Positions 1 through 10,930 of a stretch of 64,000 nt of DNA are shown here, piece after piece. Within the stretch, counting starts at the first letter, position 1; the number at the start of each line of letters is the position of its first letter. The notes under the pieces were generated by a model, which did no database searches, had not been told where the DNA came from, and saw only the letters and a program-made list of their open reading frames with translations. The DNA comes from Cylindrotheca closterium (lineage: Eukaryota > Bacillariophyta > Bacillariophyceae > Bacillariales > Bacillariaceae), in assembly GCA_933822405.4 (NCBI GenBank), contig CAKOGP040002091.1, positions 243,889 through 307,888 of the forward strand, in the 5' to 3' direction. Both the position numbers and the translations under genes were made by a program.

Positions 1-387
1 TATAACTATTGTTATTGAATTGGGGCAGTTAAAAGGTGATCGAACAAGTCCACCACGGAAACTTCCTGCTTTGGGGGTGGTATGCTCGGAGCAGTCAAAC
101 GAACAATTCGGAAGAACAATGCTATCATTGGTGCGCCTTGGAACAAGAACTGGGGAAGACTTGACACATCAGCTAAAAGCGCATACAAATCATTCCACAT
201 GAATACCCATTGACATCACAAACCAAACACGACACTGAAACATTATACTTTACGACTGAACACACCCTTGTGTCTTCATCATACACGAAAGATTATCTGT
301 TGTGGTCACATCCATAAAATTCTCATCTCAAGCAGCTCTTGAATCTGACTCTTCGTCATCATCGCCATCACAGTCATCAGCAAGACA
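1..387. other. Intergenic / 5' flank, no clear gene
   Basis: Only short ORFs are present here. One minus-strand ORF (12-200, 62 codons) could be an exon of a gene running off the window edge, but nothing in its sequence was recognised. The last part is presumably the promoter and 5' UTR of the exonuclease gene starting at 388. Confidence 0.4.
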
Positions 388-1227
388 ATGCATCTCAATA
401 ACTCCAACAAGAAGCGCAATCGCCGACCTCGAAGTGATTCCCAAGGATCCACTTCATCAACGTCCTCTGCCTCCTCCCTCTCGGATGGAGAACAAGGACA
501 CTCTTATCATCGCGCACCTCAATCAAAAGGCAATCTGAACCAACAGGAGAAGAACAATGTCAACAACAAATGCCGTCGCTCTAAAGGAAAACGCCGATCA
601 CGCTCTCACAAGAGAGAAAAGAATCAACTATCACTTCCTGAAGAGGCCAAGTTTGTGGCACTGGACTGTGAAATGGTGGGCATTGGAGAGGACGGTCACA
701 CCTCTTCCGTTGCCAGAGTCACGGTCGTTGATTGGGATGGGAATTCCCTCTTGGATGAATACATTCAACAAGCGGAACCAGTTACAGACTACCGTACCTT
801 TGTCTCGGGCATTATTGCTCAAGATTTAGACGATGCCACACTTTCCTTGGAAGACTGCCGAGACATGGTCTTGCAACTCTTGCAAAATCATATCTTGGTA
901 GGTCACGCCTTGAAAAATGACCTCAAGGCATTGGGCATTTCCCATCCTTGGTGGCTGACAAGAGATACCGCCAAGTTTGAACCATTTATGAAGGTTCGGT
1001 TTGACGATGGTGTGTTGTGGCCACGCAAACTCAAAGAATTGGTCAGCGAAAAGCTGCACCAAGAAATTCAAATAGAGGGCAAACCACACAGCCCCTATGA
1101 AGACGCTCTGGCAGCCTTGGATCTCTACCGATCGGTACGCACCAAGTGGGAGAGTGCCATGACATACAAAATTGATAAGACGAATCAAATTCGATTGCAG
1201 CATCATCAACCAGTCTTGGCGCAATAA
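388..1227 (+). CDS. REXO4: Rex4-type 3'-5' RNA exonuclease (DEDDh family)
   Basis: Single-exon gene of 279 codons. After a basic, Ser-rich N-terminal third with nuclear-localisation-like stretches (KCRRSKGKRRSRS) comes one exonuclease domain from about residue 86 to the end. Seen in the sequence: ExoI motif (ALDCEMVG), ExoII (LVGHALKNDLKAL) and ExoIII (HSPYEDALAALDLY) with the catalytic His before the Asp, the arrangement of the DEDDh RNase T/REX4/ISG20 group. Family knowledge: REX4 acts in the nucleolus on pre-rRNA processing. The DCEMVG block and the basic tail fit REX4 better than bacterial oligoribonuclease. The start was chosen as the first ATG of the frame; a few downstream starts within the disordered N-terminus are possible. 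Confidence 0.85.
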   Translation: MHLNNSNKKRNRRPRSDSQGSTSSTSSASSLSDGEQGHSYHRAPQSKGNLNQQEKNNVNNKCRRSKGKRRSRSHKREKNQLSLPEEAKFVALDCEMVGIGEDGHTSSVARVTVVDWDGNSLLDEYIQQAEPVTDYRTFVSGIIAQDLDDATLSLEDCRDMVLQLLQNHILVGHALKNDLKALGISHPWWLTRDTAKFEPFMKVRFDDGVLWPRKLKELVSEKLHQEIQIEGKPHSPYEDALAALDLYRSVRTKWESAMTYKIDKTNQIRLQHHQPVLAQ

Positions 1228-1305
1228 GAGTGAAGCTAAAATGTTAACTTCTAGCATACTTATTTGCAGCCTTCTGAAACCGTTCTCTATTTCATTCACT
1301 CGGTT

Positions 1306-4300
1306 CTATATACGAATCTGCTTACCAGCAGTCATGCTGTCTTCAATTCGTTTCACCAAGGCATCGGCACCCCAGTCAGTGTAGAAACCAATGGCTTGTT
1401 CCTTTTGATGCCGACATAGGACCAAGTCTTTCTTTTCTGTCATCAAAAAGTCGGCATATCGTTCACTGACCAAGCCAGCAGTTTGCGACTGTCCTGCCAG
1501 TGCAGAAACGGCAACTGCTTCTTCGTACAAAGACTCGGCATCCTTGTGATTCTTTCGGAAGGCTGCTTGCTCTGCCTTTAGCAAGAGCTGGTAAGACTGC
1601 ACATTTGGATTGCCAGCCTTCGTCCAGTTTTCAAACTTGACTAGAATTTGATGGGCTGCTCTCCGGTACCGAAATTTCCGACTTTGCCGAGTCATTGCGT
1701 ACAGAGCAACGCCATGTAAAAAGGCTTCCGGTGGTACCATGAAACAACCGGACGCCTTCTTCTCAAAGCTATCGCCGTTGCTAAGCGCTAGTTCGGCTGC
1801 CGCTTCAAAATCACCAAAGTAGACCAACAGAGCCAGTCGATGGAAGTTAAGGTCCCCTTCCAGCTGCGACGGTGGTGTCCATCCCACCGTGTTGAACCAC
1901 TCACCTTGCAACAGAGTCGTTTGGTTTGATTTGCCCATGAGATTGGCAATCGTTTGGCAGAAGAGCTGGCTTGAGATTACCTGTTCTTCTTGCTTGACTT
2001 CTTCCATGAGGTGGATACTTTGGGAGCCGGCTGTAAGAATAGGACCGAGTGGCTTGCCTAGTAGGAATGGAAATTCGATCTATTGGAACAAAGCGTGAGA
2101 AATAAAAGGTTTCCCAGAAAAATTGCCAGAGGCCCTACCTGGTTGTCGTACCTGATGCTTGCATAACCCCGACATTGCATACACCGTATTTCCACTTCTC
2201 ATCCCAACACAATAAGCTTCGAGCATCAAATCGGAGCAATCTTGCAATGGCTGGCGCCAACTTTTGGCTGCAAACGCTGCAGTATATAATGTCGATGCTT
2301 CATTGTACTTGGAACCAGTCCGTTGCTGTGTCTTGATTCCAGCTTCCGCAAAAAAGGCAGCAGTATCATAGTCTTTGAGTGCAGTGACAACTACCATACT
2401 CAGAGTCCCAAAAGCTGGTCCCGTTTCTGGACTGATTCCATGTTCCAAAGTGATGTCATACATTCGCGTCACCAACGCCATTGCTAATGATATCTTTTGC
2501 ATCATGTAGGCAGCATAGAGACTTCGATTGAGAAAGGTCATTGTGGATTTTTGTACTTCGTCTGTCATCAATGGCAAGCTACGAGCATAGTCTATTTTTT
2601 CCCTTCGAGCTGTTCGAACGATTCTCATCAGAGCCCTCAAGGCCTGGACTGCCACCAACGCTTCATTTCTCACAATTGGACAGCCAAGATCCTTCAAGAC
2701 CGCAAGACTCAGCTCCAGTGCTCTGTCGTACTTAAGATCTATAGTGGCCTGCTTGTACGTCATTGTTAGGTAAAGTGGCAGCTTTTCCACAGTCGTGCAG
2801 TCTTCTCGGAACAGAACTTCATCGGCATAAAGGTCCATTCGATTGACACTACCAGACGCAAGCGCCATCTCGGCACCAATTGTGAGCAGTGGGAGTGTCA
2901 GTTCCCGATGCGTCGACGACCACTTGTCAGGTGGCAACAACTTTATGCCACTTGCGACGAATCCGGAAGCGGAATCAAACGCCGAAAGATTGCGGGCCTT
3001 TTGAACTGCTCTCAAGTTCAGTTTACAAAACTCTATACGGCGCTGGGGATTGCCTATCTGGCCTTTATTGATGAGATTCACGACATCAAATAGTGATTCC
3101 TCGAGCTCATTGCTCCCCAAGCGCCCATACAGAATGAACCCAATTTCAAACTGAAACGCGGGACTACTGGCCTCTCCCAGTGTCAGCACTGCCTCTTGCA
3201 CCTTGTCATGGACCCAATGGAATCTATCATTTTGAGAACCCTCAATGTATTTTCCGCTTTCCAATTCGCCGTACATACTTTGTAGGTCACAGCTTTCTTT
3301 GTTGGCAGCAGTATTGCTGGAATGAGATGACCAAATCAGTTCCATCAACGTATGAGTGAAAGATGACCCTAGATTCGCTGCATATTGCAGCAGTAGCTGC
3401 ATGTCCTCAGGTAACTTCTTCATGCGATCTTGTATCAAATCTACAACGCTGTTGGTTGACTTCGTAGACTCATCCACTGTCTGCACCGTCCAATCCCATT
3501 TTCCAAGGGAAAACGTGATCAATCCCTCGGCTTCAAGCATTGTGAGAAATTCAATCAAGAAAAAGGGATTCCCCAGTGTTCGTTTGAAGCAGACTTTGGC
3601 TAGCGGCTCTGTCTTTGCTTCATCGCCCATATCCAGCATTGCCATTATTATTTTGTTGGTATCCCCAATAGAAATATTCCCCAAGTCTATTGTAGTGAGC
3701 TTGAATATTCCTTTCTCTGTCTTTTCAGCAAGAATAGAAATTGCTTTGGAAAGGACATGTGAATCGTCGACTTCGTCGGATCGGAAGCATCCAACAATCA
3801 TAATCCCGTTGATATTTTGAGTATCAGTGAGAAGAAAGTCAATCACCGAAAGAGAGGCAACATCAGCCCATTGAAGGTCGTCCAAGACAATCACCATGGG
3901 CGACAAGAATGATCCAAGCACCCGAACGAGTACTCGAAATATATGTTTCCATTGTTCCATTCCAGCCTCAAAGCCATTTTCATCATGCAGTGGGACTCTG
4001 CCTCTTTCTTCTTCGGGTAGAATTATCTGTAGCTCGGGTATTAATGTGACTAACAGGTGTACTTCGGAACCTAACTCTGATATCAGCAGATTTCCAACAC
4101 TCGAACTTCCGTCTTTTAATTTCTTCAAATGGGCTTCCTGGCAGACTTTTCCAAAGGCTTGTGCAATTCCAGAGTATGGAGTATTTGTTGCAAGCCCGAA
4201 TTTCCCTTTGACGAAGATCGCATTGTCAAGCTCATTGGTCCAACCCTGTAACCTCTGCGAAAGCGCGGACTTGCCCACTCCGCCATCACCCTTGATCACG

Positions 4301-4602
4301 ACAAATTCCTTGAACCCCTGCTGTGGATCTTGGCCATTGGAATTGGTTACTACCCGTCGAAGTCGCGAGTGAAGTATCTCAGATTCTACCTCTCGTCCAA
4401 CAAATTCAATCGAACCATACCGCAGCTTGCTTTGTCTTGGCCCTTGGACGCGAGCATTGTTCTTAGTGGACCGTTTTAGTTCCATCAAATCAGAGGTGGT
4501 CAGGGATCTTCTGGAGTCAGCAAAGGAATCATCACATCCAACATCTTCAGATAAACTTGTTTTTGATAAGGAAGTTGCGTCATCACTTGTGGAGTGGTCC
4601 AT
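1306..4602 (-). CDS. Large AAA/STAND-type predicted ATPase with helical-repeat C-terminus
   Basis: Two exons on the minus strand: 4602-2139 and 2030-1306. A 108 bp GT-AG intron joins a phase-1 boundary, giving 1062 residues. Without splicing, the upstream frame ends about 60 bp further on. Motifs: Walker A GDGGVGKS near residue 105, Walker B VIVLDD near 237 followed by LQWAD. This is the signature of AAA_16 'predicted ATPase' modules in signalling proteins of the STAND class. The remaining 600 or so residues are alpha-helical and TPR-like, and residues 1-60 are Ser/Thr-rich. In related large algal and bacterial proteins a kinase or cyclase domain often follows; none is present here, so this is a stand-alone ATPase-scaffold. 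Substrate and partners cannot be read from the sequence. Confidence 0.75.
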
Positions 4603-5361
4603 CTCGTTCTTGCTGTGCTAGTCCCCTATTATTGCTATGATAGTCTATCTATTATTGTCTCAGGATTTTGTACCAATGATCAGAAATTCAGGTTGTAGTC
4701 GGATGGGTCCTTTTCAGAGTTTACAAAAGCTATTTCAGCTCTATCCTTTTGCAAATCATCACAATACCAATTTCACTAAAGTATTATCAGTGCCTGGGAG
4801 GCATCTCTTGCCACACTTCACAGGCAACAAGTATCATTTTCTTCGAAACCACCACCAGAACCACCAGCCGCCCAGCAGCAGCAGCCAGCCACCAAGAGTC
4901 GTACTGAAGCTCATGTATGTCTATTTTACACCAAGAAAAGCAATTTCATTTTCTATGCCACCTTGCTTTGACATGGTTTCCAACTATTGGCATTCGGCTG
5001 AATACACTAGATCAAGTATATAGATATGACAAGTTGACGACAGTAGTAGTAGAGTTCTCGTCTCCTTGACGCCAATTGCCATGACGCGTCGAAGAGCCCG
5101 AGTCCGATGAGTCAAATAACGAATATCCGGGTTTATATCAACCATGTAGCTTCAGTACTTCTTCTACGTTTCGAGATTCAAAGCTCAGCGGCTGGCTATG
5201 ATCGACACGATTCAAATCGGCATCGACCACCAGCCAACGCTGCTGGTTCAATTCAAATATTACCTTCGCTACTTCACAGGTGTTGATAACAAACAGCAGT
5301 GGAGATTGCATTGATTTGACAGGCAATCGAATTTGTTATCTTGCAGAAGAATCTATAGATC
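4603..5361. promoter_or_regulatory. Divergent intergenic region
   Basis: About 760 bp between two divergently transcribed AAA genes. It must hold both 5' flanks. It contains a short CAG/CCA-rich stretch around 4850-4905 but no ORF that was recognised and no clear binding motif. Confidence 0.4.
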
Positions 5362-7184
5362 ATGGCACCGAAAGATTATAGCACAAAAGGCCCACAACAA
5401 CAGCAGTTGTACTTGCAACATCATCACCATAGGAGGAGTACTCCCGTTTCCTTGGACGATGAAATCAGCTTGGTCAGCTCAGGAAGCAATACTTTAAATG
5501 ACAAACATCCACGGGGATGGAAACTTAGCCTGCTAATTCACTTGAGGAAGCTAATGCGTGGGGAAGACGACACGATAACAACAGCCGAAGAGGGGGAAAC
5601 CGATAGCGATCAATCGAGCCAACAACCACAGCATCAACAATTGGCGAGTAAATGGGGATCAGCTGCCATGACTACTGTGGCAGTCTTTCTATTGTACAAA
5701 TTTGCAAAGAATCGAAGACTGAAACAACGGTTATGGCCCATTCTCTTGGCATTGTTCAAGAAACCAGATCATCAGAATGCTATGCAAGTTTCATTGTCAC
5801 TACTCCGATCAGCGGCTGTCCAAGGGATCATTACAAAAGCCTTGATTGGAACTTCGGAAATTGTATTTCAAGACTCATCATCCAAAAAGTGGAAGCGATC
5901 AGCCCTTCCGCCGAACAGTCCCACCCTGCAATCGGATTTGCTCGAGTTGTTGTCAAAGAATGGTTGTGGAGATGTCTCCACGATGCCACCAACGGTATGG
6001 TCCAAGCTGAGCGGGCCTCTTCTCACTGCACTTCCCTTTGTTTACTTGGGTTTGGTATACAAGATTTTCAAGAATCTTCATGGCGATGATAATAGCAATG
6101 CCAATTCCAAACTCCTGGATAACTCGAAACAAACAACGAGATTTACTGACATTGCTGGAGTCGATTCCATCATTGGAGAAGTGAACGATATTGTTAGCTA
6201 TTTGAAAAATCCAAGCTACTATCTACAGCTAGGGGCGCAGCCCCCACGAGGAGTTCTGTTGCATGGGCCACCTGGTTCCGGAAAGACGCTCTTGGCTCAA
6301 GCGCTTGCTGGCGAAGGGGATTGCGATGCCTTTATTACTTGCAGTGGTTCAGAATTCTGTGAGATGTATGTTGGAAGAGGTATGTTGTGAACTTTGATAT
6401 TGAGTTATTGTTGTCTTGTTCGTTCGTTGTTCCACCTTCTCTAACACGATGATTCTTGTCATTCACCTCTTCAGGAGCTGCACGTGTTCGATCTGTCTTT
6501 GCCGAAGCACGAAAGACTGCAACCCAGAATCACAAAGAAACATCGTCGTGGTTCTCATGGAATCCTTATCAAAGAAGGAGGATACAGTCTCACGGCAGAA
6601 GCAAGAATAGCAATCTGAGACCGCCTACCGCTATTATCTTTATTGACGAATTGGATGCCTTGGCCAAGTCCCGATCTGGAGGTAATGGTACAAGCAACGA
6701 CGAACGTGATCAAACTCTGAATCAGTTGCTCATTGAAATGGATGGCTTCTCATCCCGCCAATGTGGTGTCACGATCATTGTGATTGCGGCTACGAATCGT
6801 GCCGATGTCTTGGACCCTGCCATTCTCCGCCGATTTGATCGACAGATCCATGTTCCATACCCAAATGCCGTTGGCCGAAGAGAAATTCTAAAGATCCATG
6901 CCCGCAAAATCCAATGTCAACGCCATGCGGTGAATTGGGATATCCTGGCCGCGCAATCCAGCAACTTTTCGGGATCAGACCTGAGGAATGTGGTGAACGA
7001 TGCTGCTTTGTTGGCTGTCCGTGACCGTAGTCAGTCCGTCCAAGAAAAACACCTATTGCAGGCCCTACAACGAGCCCGTGCCATGAGAGGGAACTTACAA
7101 ACAACGGGCAATGGACTGATTGGCAACAATGGAAGCTTGCTCTGGACTTTTGCCAATAGCCATGATGGCCCCCCCTCAATGTAA
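5362..7184 (+). CDS. FtsH-like membrane AAA ATPase lacking the protease domain
   Basis: Two exons, 5362-6379 and 6475-7184, with a 95 bp intron (the frame restores VGRGAARVR), giving 575 residues. The N-terminus is low in complexity (Gln/His-rich), followed by two hydrophobic segments near residues 100-116 and 217-233. This is the FtsH topology of two membrane spans ahead of the ATPase. AAA core: Walker A GPPGSGKT (302-309), Walker B IIFIDELD (about 393-400), second region of homology with ATNRAD and arginine fingers in RRFDR (about 458). The protein ends soon after the AAA lid. There is no HEXXH zinc-protease motif, so it resembles inactive FtsHi or YME1-like AAA proteins rather than a protease. 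An insertion of about 30 basic residues sits between the pore-loop region and Walker B. Organelle location is plausible but unproven. Confidence 0.8.
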
Positions 7185-7684
7185 TTAATCGAACCGATCA
7201 CAACTCTCTCTTCAATTCTTACTGAACATTCATTCGAAACAAGATCACACACATAACACTAAAGTAATAGAATGCTTTCCGAACCTGTTATTATGTAATG
7301 TGTTGTAGACGATGTCCGTGATTGGTTGTGGAAGAATAAAGCGAAAGTGTAACTGTGTATTGGAAACAAGGATGTTGGAAAGACCTCCAGGTCGCAAATA
7401 CAATCAAATCATCAGAAAGATTCATGCAAGATTCTCCTTGGCCGTTTCAAACATCAAAATAGTTGTTTAAAGTGCAGTGTGCATCTTCCAACGGTTTTTT
7501 TTACAGTGTTATTCTATTGTCTTGTCAAACATCAAACCAAAATTTTATTTCATCTTCACACGTGCTCCCGCACGCTTACATTCACAATTTGTAGTGTTAC
7601 ATCTTTTTCTTCCTTCTTTTTGCTCTTTTCTTTCTATTAGTACATTTTTTGTTTTTGTTTCTAGCACGACCCATTGCGTCAGCG
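7185..7684. other. Convergent 3' flanks, no gene seen
   Basis: This 500 bp lies between the ends of the FtsH-like gene and the minus-strand gene at 7685. It is T-rich on the plus strand (7490-7680) and carries only short meaningless ORFs, so it probably supplies both 3' UTRs. Confidence 0.4.
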
Positions 7685-8335
7685 CTATCGAGCTGCCAAA
7701 GCTCGATTTAGCTGCCGAAAGAGGCGGTTGTACTTTTGCTTAGCTCGTAGCAACTCCCCTGATTTCTCCGATTCGTGAGTAGTATCCGAAGATGATGATT
7801 CTTCGTCTACCAGATTCGGTGGGCAATTGCTCGTTGATATAGTATGAATCATGTTCTTGACGCTTTCAGAAGTCGTCAAGTGAGTGATCCGATTGCGTTG
7901 GGAGGATAGTTGAACAATAAGCTTGCTCAATGCAGCCGAGTCTGAACGACGTCGACTCCCCGTAATCATTTTGCTCTTTTCAGCATTGCTTTTCCGTGGA
8001 CTGGATCCCTTGATACGCTTTGTCGGCGACGGTGACCGCCTCCCACTTCTCTTCTGAGCCTTCAAGAGTATATTGCTCAACCGGTGGGCGCGTTCGGATT
8101 GCAGGGTCTCCACCAAAAGCTGAATTTCCGTTGTCATCTTGTATTCACGCAACATGTGCTGATGTTCATCCGCTGTGTACCATAAGGACCGTATCTCCTT
8201 CTCAGACTCCAAATGATAGGTAGCTGGATAAAAGTCCTCTTCCTCGGGCTCTCGAAACAACACCGTCCTCCCACTCATACGATTCCTACGCGTGCTTTGA
8301 GCGGATTCAGGTTCGATCGTATTCAGAGGAGCCAT
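7685..8335 (-). CDS. Uncharacterised protein, 216 residues
   Basis: Single ORF with good coding character. The N-terminal part has the pattern FREPEEEDFYPATYHL followed by EIRSLWYTADEHQHM. This resembles a short block (acidic/aromatic residues, then a WYT-x-x-E segment) that I associate with many uncharacterised diatom proteins. The middle is Ser/Arg/Lys-rich (RRSPSPTKR) and looks nuclear or disordered. The C-terminus contains an acidic Ser-rich stretch and then a short basic helix. No enzyme motif, membrane span or signal peptide is visible. A second in-frame Met at residue 20 is an alternative start. Confidence 0.6.
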   Translation of the reverse strand: MAPLNTIEPESAQSTRRNRMSGRTVLFREPEEEDFYPATYHLESEKEIRSLWYTADEHQHMLREYKMTTEIQLLVETLQSERAHRLSNILLKAQKRSGRRSPSPTKRIKGSSPRKSNAEKSKMITGSRRRSDSAALSKLIVQLSSQRNRITHLTTSESVKNMIHTISTSNCPPNLVDEESSSSDTTHESEKSGELLRAKQKYNRLFRQLNRALAAR

Positions 8336-10930
8336 GTGATGGACGGGAGAAGGGGATGATTAAGTCTGGATAGGAATGGTGTATATTGTTTGGTGTTTGC
8401 TGTAACACAATCAGTGTATGTATATCAGTGTAACTGATGTTTTCGAAGCAAAAAGAGTTACGTAGAGGGAATATTGCGAGTTGATTTGGGAGGGAGAATC
8501 TGCGAGTTGGACCACAAAATTCAGTTCAAACTCATCGATTTGTTCTGCAGTTTTTACCCGCGTACGACCAAACTAACCGAAAAGACATATCGAACTTCAA
8601 CGGTATGCAAACCTGCGCCCAAACGTGAGGCCAAAACTTGGCCAACCCAACGCCTTCGCAAAAAAAAAGAACTTCCATCAGAATTCTGATTCCGAACGTC
8701 CCTGCCATGTCACGTTCCAGTCAGCGAATCTGTCCACGTGATGTATCTGTCCGTCTATACGTGTATGTCACGCAAAGATACCCCTTCAAGATTGCTCCAA
8801 GAACGGCGGGATTGGTACTCACAATGAATGATGGGACGTCTAGAGCCCATCGAATCGATTGAAACAGTGCAAAATGCACCGAATAGAAGTACTAATGTAC
8901 TAATTTTTGCAAGCATCGGATGCGAGGACTTTTTTGAACTTGACTGACTCGCCCAAAATTCCAACAATCCTAGTGGTGCCGTTCTCATCCTCAAAACAGC
9001 AGTGCCCTTGCATTTCACTACCTCCGGTTTGTCATCGTCCAAGCAAGACAACACCGCTTTGAGTTTTTAGAATGATTGTAGATTTCTGCCTTGGAATGCG
9101 GTCCGGCCAATACAAAGTCTTCAGATGCTGAGACCTTCTGAAAACGTTAGGTGTTGCTTTTTTTTGCTGTGGTTGCTTCCAATGAGAACGGAGGCAATCC
9201 GAATCCATTCATTGGTCCAGGAACATCACAGATGTAATCATTTTAGACTTCGTTAGACTTCTTCTTTCCTTGCAGGTATGCTGTCCGGCCAAGATACACA
9301 AGTCTTTAGATGCTGAGAACTTGTGACTTTAGATCTCCTTGCTTCGAGCTATGGTAGCTTCCAAGAACACAGGAACCCAGTTGGTTCGTTGCCCATGACC
9401 AAGAATTGGTTCAAACAAAATAGATAGTGCAGCTATAGCTTTGCCATTGATCGTGACATTGCAGAAAGCTTGTTTCAGTCGTAGGCAGTTTTCCCACAAG
9501 ATTCTTGAAGAGTTTTCTTGTTGTCCACCGTGCTCTCGAACTTTGTGGTAATTCTTGAAGATGCAAAATAATGAGACTAGATGCTCCTGGATTGGCTTCT
9601 GTTGTATCAGAGCATGATGAGCTCCACGAACTGACAAACGGCACATGGTGGGTCCAACAGCAGATATGTCTTGGAACCAGCTCGCTGAATCTAGATCTTC
9701 TCTCGCTACTTTTTCACATTGCAAGTAGATGATAGGCGATTCTAGAGGCTCCCAAACAAAAGAAGAGAAGCAACGGACTCTCATTTGCGAGTAGCAACCG
9801 TATTTTTGCCTAATGGATAGACCTGGATCGCAAAATGCCGTTCCATCTTTCTTGCTTGCTTCCGATCAAGATCCTGTAGACAAAAGCTTCGCCAAGGACT
9901 TGAAATGATGCACAATGACACCACTTAAGGAGTGGCAAACGCACAAGCAGAGAGTATGCCGGCTGGTTAACCCCAAATCCAAGCCCGGAGCAAAGAACTA
10001 TAGTAGCGGTCTGCAATGCAACGATGATGTATAATATCTTCACAAGAACGCAGCTTAGCGATCCATTTGGGTATAATTTTCTTGCTATGCAGTGATCAAC
10101 TGACGCCTGTTGAATTGGAAGCAAACGTTTGCGTCTCCTTCTGAACGGTCAGCTGGGCGAAAATGGAACTGATGTCAGCATGCTTCCACAGCAGAAACGT
10201 GACACCAGAAAGCAGCAGTTTCTACTCGTAGTGTCACGGGTGTTTTATGATTGTTTCTACTCTCATAATGAGTCATACACGGCTATACTGTGATCATCAA
10301 AGCAAAGTAGCACGAAAAAAGACTTGTTAGCATGGATCAGGGCGAAAAGATCGCGGGTGTCATTGTTGTGCGAATCTTCACGCGGAGAATGGGAAGATAC
10401 GCCATTGGTGTTCTGCCTACTTTCATTGTAACATGGGGAATCCTTACCTTACATATATCAATCATTTAAACGTATCACTGCTAGCAAAATGGAATCATTG
10501 TGGATACCCATCAAATACTGCCGACACGAAAGAAATCATTGTGGTAGGTTCTTTTGGAAAGGTGCAATTCTTGTTCTCGGGAATTTTTTTGTTGGTGACG
10601 GCCGGAACGAGAGTTTTTGGATCGCGCAAACGCGCGTTCAAACGTGTTTGGTCTGACCTCCGATCGGTTTTAATCTTTTTTGAATAATATGGTATATGTC
10701 AGGAGGAAAAGATTTGCAGGTTGATGAGGTACAAGAAGCTCAAAAGAGTGCTCCTGTTTCACCCGAACAGAGAGGAGATCACAGCGCCAACGACGTACAC
10801 ATGTTTCTTCTACAGTAGAAAGTGTGGAACGGTCAAGCGAGCTTGCACAGAGTGCACAACCGAAGGCAGTAGAATAGTAGGATAGTACGTCTACATATAT
10901 ACGACGTAAACAAGAGATCAACTGCTGACA
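8336..10930. other. Gene-poor stretch with decayed repeat copies
   Basis: About 2.6 kb with no confident gene. A segment of roughly 110 bp near 9095-9215 recurs, diverged, at 9278-9390; both contain the block TCCGGCCAA and, further on, AGATGCTGAGA. In the minus frame both end in a similar peptide (FLEATIARSKEI versus SLEATTAKKSNT). This suggests two decayed copies of the 3' end of one gene. ORFs at 9329-9784 and 9810-10124 (minus) lie in this region. Confidence 0.35.
9329..9784 (-). CDS. Doubtful ORF, 151 residues, possible gene relic
   Basis: The frame is open for 151 codons, and a related C-terminal peptide occurs downstream on the same strand near 9160-9215, which suggests an old gene family. 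The composition is plausible for a soluble helical protein, but no domain was recognised and the start may be missing. It could be a fragment of a larger decayed gene. Confidence 0.25.
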   Translation of the reverse strand: MRVRCFSSFVWEPLESPIIYLQCEKVAREDLDSASWFQDISAVGPTMCRLSVRGAHHALIQQKPIQEHLVSLFCIFKNYHKVREHGGQQENSSRILWENCLRLKQAFCNVTINGKAIAALSILFEPILGHGQRTNWVPVFLEATIARSKEI

